The notes below the pieces were generated by a model. The model saw nothing but the letters and a program-made list of their open reading frames with translations, was not told where the DNA came from and did no database searches. Shown one piece after another: positions 17,426 through 24,497 of a DNA stretch of 64,000 nucleotides. The DNA lies in NCBI RefSeq assembly GCF_027924605.1, contig NZ_AP027042.1:2085524-2149523 (forward strand), written 5' to 3'. Every line of letters starts with the position of its first letter. The stretch's first letter is position 1. Both the position numbers and the translations under genes were made by a program. The stretch comes from Dyella sp. GSA-30. Lineage in GTDB: Bacteria; Pseudomonadota; Gammaproteobacteria; Xanthomonadales; Rhodanobacteraceae.

Positions 17426-19145
17426 GGCGGCAACAGCGGTCGCACTATTGTTCGACGATGCGGAACTCGGTGGCCACCTGCGCGACGCGTTGCGTGAACG
17501 CGGCGCGCAGATCGTGCACGAAGGCACGCTTGCCACACTCAGTCGCGAAGCCTTGCAGGGCTCCGGTGCCGAAGTCGTCGTGGTCAATCTCGACGACCAG
17601 GCGGTCGAAGTCATGGATCACCTCTATGACGTGATCGATTCGGATCGCCCGCGCGTCGTCTTCAACGATGCCCAGGCCAGCCGCGGCCTGGACGGTTGGG
17701 ACCGTGCGCGTTGGGCGCGCCATCTCGCCGCCAAGGTCATGTCGCTGGTCGATCTCGACCCGCCGCGTCCCGCCGACGCACCGGCTTTCGTGCCGCCGCC
17801 ATCGGCAAGTGCGGAGCCCGAAATCGTCGCAGCACCAGCGCCAGTACTGTCGGTGGTGCAGGACGTCGTCGACACGGCACCCATCGAGGCGCCGATCGAA
17901 ATGCCAGCGCACGAAGAGACGGTGGTAGATGTAGCCGACGATCTGCCGCTCATCGACGATGCGCCGCTGGAATTCGCCAGCGACGGTGAAATTCCGGAAG
18001 AATCGATCGAAGCCTCGGAAACGCTGGCCGCCGAACTGGAAGCCTTGCTGGCCGCCGACGAGCAACATGTCGTTGAAGATGAATTCGGCAGCGGTCTGAA
18101 CTACGACGCGGGTGATGAGCTGGCGTTGCACGACGGCGATTTCGCCGCGACGCCGCTCGACGAGCCCGAATTCGAGCCAGTAGCGATCGAGCAGCAGCCA
18201 ACGCAGGCGCCGGAAGCCCCGGCAGTCGCGCGCCCCGCATTTCAGCTCGATCACCTTTCGCTAGCGCCGCTGGACGAGAACTTCGCGCCCGTGCTCGCAA
18301 ACAAGGTGGCCACCGCGGATGCTCCGGCGTTCGGGCAGTCGTCGACCTGGTCGTTGATCGACGAAGACACGCCTGTCGCAGCGGTCGAACAGGCCAAGTC
18401 GTCGTCGGCCGAATTCGGCATCGAGAAACTCAGCGCTGCCGATTACCTTGCGCCCGATGCCGGCGACCACAACGAACACGACCTGCAGCCCGGGCTGAGC
18501 CTGGAACTGGTGTCGATGGAAGCGGCGATCGCTCCACAGCAGCGCGAAGACCACGAAGTCATGCTCGGCGAGCTCGACTCGGCGATCGCACGCGTGCTGC
18601 TACTCGGCGCTTCCGCTGACAGCACCGATGCCGTTTGCGAGTTTCTGCGTGCCTTGCCGAAGGGCCTGCGCCTGACCGTGCTTCACACCCAGCATCACGC
18701 ATTCGATGCCGCCGATGCCTTGGCGCAACGCTTGAAAGATCACACCTCCATGCCTGTGCGCGTGGCAGGACGAGATAACCGCACGCGCGCGGGCGAAATC
18801 CTGTTCGTGCCCGCCGGCCAGCAAGTGCGCCTACTGCGTGATGGCCGTATCGAATCGCACGTCGTCGACGGGGCGGCTCCGCAACAGCCATCCATCGATG
18901 CAAGCTTCACCACCGCAGCCGGCGTATTCGGCCGCGACGCCATCGCGATCGTCTTCGCCGGCAACGCCACCGACGCTGTCGCCGGCGCGCAAGCCGTCTA
19001 CGACCGCGGCGGCCAGGTATGGGTCGAATCCGCACCGGGCGACCACTACGCCGGCATGGTCCGCGGCATCGAAGCCGAACGCCTCGTCAGTTTCAGCGGC
19101 ACGCCGCAAGAACTGGCAGCACGCCTCACCGAACAATTTGCCTAA
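17418..19145 (+). CDS. chpB: CheB-like methylesterase domain protein (ChpB-type)
   Basis: A 575-residue protein. An N-terminal receiver-like region (ALLFDDAELGGHLRDALRE) is followed by a long Ala/Glu/Pro-rich acidic linker and a C-terminal CheB methylesterase-like domain from about residue 393. Candidate triad residues align with CheB: Ser399 in 'LLLGASADST', His426 in 'TQHHAF' and Asp519 in 'GNATDAVAG'. The surrounding glycines are less conserved than in CheB, so activity is uncertain. The receiver has no clear phosphoacceptor Asp motif. ATG 17418 overlaps the chpA stop by eight bases. No CheR/PilK methyltransferase is present in this operon. Confidence 0.8.
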   Translation: MSEAATAVALLFDDAELGGHLRDALRERGAQIVHEGTLATLSREALQGSGAEVVVVNLDDQAVEVMDHLYDVIDSDRPRVVFNDAQASRGLDGWDRARWARHLAAKVMSLVDLDPPRPADAPAFVPPPSASAEPEIVAAPAPVLSVVQDVVDTAPIEAPIEMPAHEETVVDVADDLPLIDDAPLEFASDGEIPEESIEASETLAAELEALLAADEQHVVEDEFGSGLNYDAGDELALHDGDFAATPLDEPEFEPVAIEQQPTQAPEAPAVARPAFQLDHLSLAPLDENFAPVLANKVATADAPAFGQSSTWSLIDEDTPVAAVEQAKSSSAEFGIEKLSAADYLAPDAGDHNEHDLQPGLSLELVSMEAAIAPQQREDHEVMLGELDSAIARVLLLGASADSTDAVCEFLRALPKGLRLTVLHTQHHAFDAADALAQRLKDHTSMPVRVAGRDNRTRAGEILFVPAGQQVRLLRDGRIESHVVDGAAPQQPSIDASFTTAAGVFGRDAIAIVFAGNATDAVAGAQAVYDRGGQVWVESAPGDHYAGMVRGIEAERLVSFSGTPQELAARLTEQFA

Positions 19146-19157
19146 GAGAGTCCCACG

Positions 19158-19634
19158 ATGAGCGAACAACCGCTGCCGCGCGAAATCCGCTGCGTCCTGG
19201 TCCCCGTAGGTAACCTGCGCCTGCTGCTTCCCAACGCCACCGTTGCGGAAGTCATTACGTTGCCCACGGCTGAGCATGTCGATGACGCGCCTGAGTGGGT
19301 GCTCGGTCGCATTGCATGGCGTGGTTGGCGTGTGCCGTTGATTTCGTTTACCAAGCTTGCTGGTGCGCAGGAAGCCGACTCGGAGTTGAGCGTTCGTGTT
19401 GCTGTGCTCAAAGCACTAGGCGGCAACCCCAAGCTGCCATTCATTGCAGTAGTCACCCAAGGCTTCCCCCGCCTGACCACGCTCAACGCCGAACTCATCA
19501 TTCCGACTCACGACGGCACGCCGCTGCCGCCAGGAGTTAAAGCCGAAGTGCTGGTGCGCGATGACGTGGCGGTGATTCCGGATTTGGAAGGGATTGAGGC
19601 GGAGTTGGCGGAGATGTTGGAGCTAGCAAGCTGA
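19158..19634 (+). CDS. chpC: CheW-domain protein (ChpC-like)
   Basis: A 158-residue single CheW domain: 'REIRCVLVPVGNLRLLLPNATVAEVI', 'WVLGRIAWRGWRVPLISF', 'FIAVVTQGFPRL' and 'EVLVRDDVAVIPDLEGIE'. It lies 12 bp after the CheB-like gene and is the last gene of the chemosensory operon. In Pseudomonas the distal chp genes include a second CheW protein, ChpC, which fits this one. It may couple additional receptors to ChpA. Codon use falls off toward the 3' end, where the accessory Rhs locus begins. Confidence 0.85.
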   Translation: MSEQPLPREIRCVLVPVGNLRLLLPNATVAEVITLPTAEHVDDAPEWVLGRIAWRGWRVPLISFTKLAGAQEADSELSVRVAVLKALGGNPKLPFIAVVTQGFPRLTTLNAELIIPTHDGTPLPPGVKAEVLVRDDVAVIPDLEGIEAELAEMLELAS

Positions 19635-19759
19635 TTGTAATAATGCTTTTCTAGTATCGACATCGGATTTGTCTATCCGATTTATTCGGAGTCTGCGATC
19701 GGATACACGATATTGCCCTGGTGGCTGAATTACCATTCAGGAAGAAATGGGGGGAATGG

Positions 19760-21286
19760 ATGCGCATATCGATGTTTCTCGCGCTGTCTGCGATGTGTTT
19801 TCCCACGCACTGTGCAGATTATTATTGGGTATCGAACTCTGGTCCGGCTGGTCAGTTCCCGTCGGCAGATGCGGCTTGCCGTGCCGCATACGAGCAGTGG
19901 ACGACGTGGGATGTTCAAGCCAATCCCACTCGTATTCCGCTTCCTTATAGGGCGCCATATGCCTATAGGGAAACCCTTTTCGTATGTGACCTGAAGGACA
20001 CGACCTCCGCCACCGGAATGCCCGCAGGTGGCCAAGATTTCATTAGCCGCGGTGGCAGTAGTTGCCCGTCCGATGAAATTTACAATTCCGCGTCGGGTGC
20101 TTGCGAATCGCCAGACGATCTTTTGCCTCGAAAGCAACTGGGATTTCCTAAAGATATCCTGGGCGGCCCGAATGATTGCCACGGCAACCCAATCAACGGT
20201 TCCACGGGCAACAAGTTCCAGGAAGAGAACGACTATCAGGACGCCGGCGGTGAGCTTGAGTTCGCTCATATCTATAACGGCGTCGACGGCCAGTGGCATC
20301 ATAGTTACAGCACGTCCATCTATGTTGGTAGCAGCTCGATAGTGCTGACCTTTGAGGATGGGCGTTCATCGCTCTTTGCGCTTGTGGGCACTGTGGCAAC
20401 TGCGGAACCGACAGAGTTGGGTCAGCTAAGCAAAGTCGGGACTCAATGGGTCTATACCTCGCCGGCCAATGAGCAACTTAGCTTTGATACGCAAGGGCGC
20501 CTCGTGCGCTTGCAGCTGGCGAACGGAAAAGCGCAGGCCCTGAGCTATACCGCGTTGTCTGACGGATCCACGAAAGTGACTGTGGTGGATTCCCAGGGGC
20601 GGTCGCTAAACTTCCGGGAGGACACGGATCATCGACCGTTGAGCCTGGGGACTTCTGGACTGACGGCCACATATAGCTACAACGGATTCAATGAGCTATC
20701 GAAGGTCAATTATGCGTGGACGAACAAGTCCGCGACGCGGACCTATGTGTACGAAGACACCCGCAATCATGGTTGGCTGACCGGCATCGTTGATGAACGT
20801 GGAGTACGCTACGCGACCTGGCACTATGATGATCAAGGCCGCGCGATATCCAGCGAGCACGCGAATAGCGCAGAAAAAGTCACGCTGAGCTATAACAGCG
20901 ACGGCTCAACGACGATAACAAACGCCTTGGGTCATGCATCGACCAATCACTATCAAGTGATTCAAGGCATCAAGCACATTACCTTGGTGGAAGGCGCGCC
21001 TGCTGCGGGTTGCCCGGCGAGCAATTCGAGCTACACCTATACAACAGTTGGTCAAGTCGCAACCAAGACGGATGCACTCGGTCATGTCACGGCTTATACC
21101 TATGACGCACAAGGGCGTGAAATACAACGTGTCGAAGCGCAAGGCACTTCACAGGCACGCACCATAGTTACTACTTGGCATGGTGCCACTTTTTTACCTG
21201 AATCCGTCGTCACGGCTGGTCGCACGACGACTTACACCTACGATGCACAGAATCGATTGCTTTCAACAAGTAGTCGATCGAACTAG
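19760..21286 (+). CDS. Sec-exported Rhs N-terminal half, cassette 1
   Basis: A 508-residue protein with a signal peptide (MRISMFLALSAMCFPTHC, then ADYYW). A short variable N-domain follows. Next is a Cys module at about residues 101-160 (CPSDEIYNSASGAC, then PRKQLG) and a 'GNPINGSTGNKF' block like that preceding Rhs shells. YD/Rhs repeats come last, the final one ending 'YTYDAQNRLLS'. It stops where a full-length Rhs would continue into its core and has no DPxGL or tip. ATG 19760 follows GGGGAATGG; an upstream GTG at 19721 is in frame but masks the signal peptide. Its C-terminal 170 residues closely match the next two genes. It may be a secreted shell half or a donor cassette. Confidence 0.8.
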   Translation: MRISMFLALSAMCFPTHCADYYWVSNSGPAGQFPSADAACRAAYEQWTTWDVQANPTRIPLPYRAPYAYRETLFVCDLKDTTSATGMPAGGQDFISRGGSSCPSDEIYNSASGACESPDDLLPRKQLGFPKDILGGPNDCHGNPINGSTGNKFQEENDYQDAGGELEFAHIYNGVDGQWHHSYSTSIYVGSSSIVLTFEDGRSSLFALVGTVATAEPTELGQLSKVGTQWVYTSPANEQLSFDTQGRLVRLQLANGKAQALSYTALSDGSTKVTVVDSQGRSLNFREDTDHRPLSLGTSGLTATYSYNGFNELSKVNYAWTNKSATRTYVYEDTRNHGWLTGIVDERGVRYATWHYDDQGRAISSEHANSAEKVTLSYNSDGSTTITNALGHASTNHYQVIQGIKHITLVEGAPAAGCPASNSSYTYTTVGQVATKTDALGHVTAYTYDAQGREIQRVEAQGTSQARTIVTTWHGATFLPESVVTAGRTTTYTYDAQNRLLSTSSRSN

Positions 21287-21298
21287 GGTATTCAAGTC

Positions 21299-22903
21299 AT
21301 GGTTGTTGGATTCGATCGACTTAAATTTTTCGTGTCGTCGTTCTTAGCTTTTGCGTCCTTTTGCTGCCACGCCACAGACTATTACTGGAAGGCACAAGTT
21401 TGGCCTGGACAAACTGACCCTGGGCCGCTGCCCTCAGCCGAGGCGGCCTGTCAGGCTAGCTACGCCAATTTTGTGGCAAACAACAAAAATATAACTGCCT
21501 ACGTCGAGCTGACGCGGCCCTACAAGCCGCCCTATCCGGATCCCGCATATGCGCCGAACAACGAAGCGCATTTTATGTGCGAGTTAGTGGGCTATTCACA
21601 GGGAAGCTCTACAAACAACGCGGGAGGGCCGTACCCTATACCTAGATACGGAGACGGTTGCCCCGCTGGCGATGTCTATAACGTCGCACTCGGTCAATGT
21701 GAAAATGCTACCGATTTTTTACCGCGGAAGCAGCTTGGTCTCCCGAGGGATCCGCTTGGCGGGCCGACCACCTGCGAGGGAAACCCTGTCAATTCGGCTA
21801 CGGGCAACAAGTTTGAAGATGAGGCCGATTACGTCGGGCCGGGAGCATTTCCGCTGCGGTTTACCCGCTACTACAACGGTGAAACCGGATTGTGGTCTAC
21901 AAGCTACTCAGCTCATGTTGACGCCGGTGCGCTTGGAGCTGCTTTAACGTTTTCCGATGGTAGACAGTCTGTCTTTTCGTCGATATCGGGTGCGTTGAAG
22001 CCGGAAGCAACCGAGCTGGGGAGCCTGAGTAAGCTGGCAAGCGGCTGGCTCTATATCTCGTTAAATAACGAGCAGCTGTCCTTTGATACTCGCGGTCGGC
22101 TTGTAAAGTGGACGAGCGCGGAAGGCTTGTCTCAAACGGTCGCTTACGGAGCGATGGATTCTACGGGTAATACGGCAACCACGATTTCGGACGCCTCAGG
22201 TAACTCTCTAACGTACTCCGTCGACAATTTTGGCCGACTAATCAAGCTTTCCGCTGGAAATCTGCTCGTCACCTATCAATACGAGTGGTCAGCCCATCTT
22301 ATAAGCGTCACGTACACTTGGCCGGGTAAATCCGTCGTACGCAAGTATTTATACGAAGACGGCACAAATGCTTCTTGGTTAACGGGCATCATCGACGAGC
22401 GTGGCGTGCGCTACGCCACGTGGCACTATGACGCGCAGGGCCGAGCGATCTCCAGCGAGCACGCGAACGGCGCCGAGAAAGTCATGCTGACCTATAACGA
22501 TGACGGTTCGACGACGGTGACCAACGCCTTGGGTCACGTCGTGACCTATCGGTATCAGGTGATCCAAGGCATCAAGCACATCACGTCGATCGAAGGCGAG
22601 CCAGCGGCTGGCTGCCCGGCGAGCAATTCCAGCTATACCTACAACACCATCGGTCAGATCGCGACCAAGACGGATGCACTCGGTCATATCACAGCCTATA
22701 CCTACGACACGCTCGGTCGCGAAACGCAGCGCGTTGAGGCGCAAGGTACGGCGCAAGCGCGAACGACCACCACGACGTGGCATGGCACCAGTTTCTTGCC
22801 TGAAACGGTGACCACTGCCGATCGCGTCACCACCTATACCTACGACACACAAAATCGCCTGCTGTCGACCGGCACGCACGCTGCTCAGGGGAGCGTTCCA
22901 TGA
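21299..22903 (+). CDS. Sec-exported Rhs N-terminal half, cassette 2
   Basis: A 534-residue paralogue of cassette 1, starting 12 bp after it. It has a signal peptide (LKFFVSSFLAFASFCCHA), then 'TDYYWKAQVW' and a different N-domain. The same Cys module follows near residues 120-180 (CPAGDVYNVALGQC, PRKQLG), then 'GNPVNSATGNKF' and Rhs repeats. It ends 'NRLLSTGTHAAQGSVP'. The last codons are effectively the ribosome-binding site (AGGGGAGCG) of the next gene, and the stop overlaps that gene's start as ATGA. Its last 420 bp are about 96% identical by eye to the end of cassette 3. Confidence 0.8.
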   Translation: MVVGFDRLKFFVSSFLAFASFCCHATDYYWKAQVWPGQTDPGPLPSAEAACQASYANFVANNKNITAYVELTRPYKPPYPDPAYAPNNEAHFMCELVGYSQGSSTNNAGGPYPIPRYGDGCPAGDVYNVALGQCENATDFLPRKQLGLPRDPLGGPTTCEGNPVNSATGNKFEDEADYVGPGAFPLRFTRYYNGETGLWSTSYSAHVDAGALGAALTFSDGRQSVFSSISGALKPEATELGSLSKLASGWLYISLNNEQLSFDTRGRLVKWTSAEGLSQTVAYGAMDSTGNTATTISDASGNSLTYSVDNFGRLIKLSAGNLLVTYQYEWSAHLISVTYTWPGKSVVRKYLYEDGTNASWLTGIIDERGVRYATWHYDAQGRAISSEHANGAEKVMLTYNDDGSTTVTNALGHVVTYRYQVIQGIKHITSIEGEPAAGCPASNSSYTYNTIGQIATKTDALGHITAYTYDTLGRETQRVEAQGTAQARTTTTTWHGTSFLPETVTTADRVTTYTYDTQNRLLSTGTHAAQGSVP

Positions 22904-22920
22904 AAACTGGATTTCGTTGG
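22423..22920 (+). repeat. Direct repeat within Rhs cassettes, copy A
   Basis: This covers the C-terminal repeat block of cassette 2, the AGGGGAGCG ribosome-binding site and the first codons of the following signal peptide. Copy B lies 1577 bp downstream. Over the last 450 bp I count about 17 differences. The repeat crosses the gene boundary, so the duplicated unit was a ribosome-binding site plus signal peptide plus Rhs half. Confidence 0.85.
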
Positions 22921-24480
22921 AGTCTGATTAATTTGCCCCTGTTGGCAGCTGCTTTATTGGGGGCGGCTGGTGGTGCTCATGCTACAGGCTACGGCTGGAA
23001 GTACGTCACGGGATACGGAGCGGGCAATGTCCCGATCTGGAGTCCGGATTACCCAAGCATTATGGCGGCCTGCATGGCGTATCTTCCCCAGGGGCAAGTT
23101 ATCGTCACAGGTTTAAGGCAGCCAGTCACATATGTAAAAACCGGGGTAAGTAGTGCGGAATGCCGAGGGGTGTTTCCTCCATGGTATCCAAATGGTGGTT
23201 TTGCTTTTTTGGAGATTATCCGGGATGGAGGCTCATGTCCGGATGGGCAAATATACAACTCTGCCTTGGGTAACTGCGAAGATCCTGGTTCGCTGGTGCC
23301 TAGGAAGATGGAAGGATTTCCCGATGACTCCATGACTTGCAATGCCCCATCGAATGCGCAAGGCAATCCCGTAAACGCAGCTACCGGAAACAAGTTTCAG
23401 CTGGAAGAGGACTATGCTCCTCTGAAAGCCGGTGCGGTTAGTTTTACTCGCTACTACAATGGCGTCGATGGTCTTTGGCGTAGCAATTATTCGACCGGCC
23501 TAACTTTTCCCGATAGCAGCACCGTTTACTTGACAAAAAATGACGGAAGGGCATCGCAGTTCAAGCTGTCGGGAACCAGTTACGTTGCAGAGACAACTGA
23601 GCTAGGTCGACTATCTTCCGCCGGGCAGGTGTGGACGTATGTTGATTCTGAGAATTCAACATATACATTCGACGCCCAGGGTAGACTGACCGGAATCAGG
23701 TTTCCCAGCGGACTCGCCCAGAGCCTGGTGTACGGAATTACCTCGGTAACAGTGACAGATGCTTTTGGTGGTCAATTGATCTTTGCCGTAGGACCGGCAA
23801 ATCAGCCTGCCAGTTTTAGTTCGGCTGGGTTGGTGGTGTCCTACGCATACACAGACCTCAACGGTTTTCGTCTCCTGACCGGTGCGACCTATAGCCAAGG
23901 TGCAAAGCAATGGTCGCGCCAATACCTGTACGAAGATACTGCGTATCCAGCGGCCCTGACCGGTATCACAGATGAGCGCGGCGTACGTTATGCGACGTGG
24001 CACTACGACGCTCAAGGTCGGGCGATCTCCAGCGAGCATGCGAATGGCGCCGAGAAAGTCACGCTGACCTATAACGATGACGGTTCGACGACGGTGACCA
24101 ACGCCTTGGGTCATGCCGTGACCTATCGGTATCAGGTGATCCAGGGGATCAAGCACATCACGTCGATCGAAGGCGAGCCAGCGGCTGGCTGCCCGGCGAG
24201 CAATTCCAGCTATACCTACAACACCATCGGTCAGGTCGCGACCAAGACGGATGCACTCGGCCATATCACGGCCTATACCTACGACACGCTCGGTCGCGAA
24301 ACGCAGCGCGTTGAGGCGCAAGGTACGGCGCAAGCGAGAACGACCACCACGACCTGGCATGGCACCAGTTTCTTGCCTGAAACGGTGACCACTGCCGATC
24401 GCGTCACCACCTATACCTACGACACACAAAATCGCCTGCTGTCGACCAGCACGCATGCTACTCAGGGGAGCGTTCCATGA
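22900..24480 (+). CDS. Sec-exported Rhs N-terminal half, cassette 3
   Basis: A 526-residue paralogue with a long signal peptide beginning MKTGFRWSLINLPLL and ending GAHA. The N-domain differs from cassettes 1 and 2 ('TGYGWKYVTGYGAG'). The Cys module is near residues 112-175 (CPDGQIYNSALGNC, VPRKMEG), with 'GNPVNAATGNKF' and YD repeats after it. It again ends 'STHATQGSVP', in which the coding end doubles as the ribosome-binding site of the following gene. Both of its boundaries are ATGA overlaps, so translation of this gene is coupled to cassette 2 and to the core-tip gene. The signal-peptide start (MKTGFRW) is identical to that of the next gene. Confidence 0.8.
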   Translation: MKTGFRWSLINLPLLAAALLGAAGGAHATGYGWKYVTGYGAGNVPIWSPDYPSIMAACMAYLPQGQVIVTGLRQPVTYVKTGVSSAECRGVFPPWYPNGGFAFLEIIRDGGSCPDGQIYNSALGNCEDPGSLVPRKMEGFPDDSMTCNAPSNAQGNPVNAATGNKFQLEEDYAPLKAGAVSFTRYYNGVDGLWRSNYSTGLTFPDSSTVYLTKNDGRASQFKLSGTSYVAETTELGRLSSAGQVWTYVDSENSTYTFDAQGRLTGIRFPSGLAQSLVYGITSVTVTDAFGGQLIFAVGPANQPASFSSAGLVVSYAYTDLNGFRLLTGATYSQGAKQWSRQYLYEDTAYPAALTGITDERGVRYATWHYDAQGRAISSEHANGAEKVTLTYNDDGSTTVTNALGHAVTYRYQVIQGIKHITSIEGEPAAGCPASNSSYTYNTIGQVATKTDALGHITAYTYDTLGRETQRVEAQGTAQARTTTTTWHGTSFLPETVTTADRVTTYTYDTQNRLLSTSTHATQGSVP

Positions 24481-24497
24481 AAACTGGATTTCGTTGG
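24000..24497 (+). repeat. Direct repeat within Rhs cassettes, copy B
   Basis: This is the counterpart of the block at 22423-22920. It spans the end of cassette 3 and the MKTGFRW start of the core-tip gene. Recombination between the two copies would delete or duplicate one complete cassette in phase. Confidence 0.85.

Noticed and set aside
22900-24480. Frameshift error splitting one Rhs gene into cassette 3 and the core-tip gene
   Set aside because: The overlap includes a strong ribosome-binding site and a full signal peptide repeated at the previous boundary. This is hard to explain by a sequencing error.
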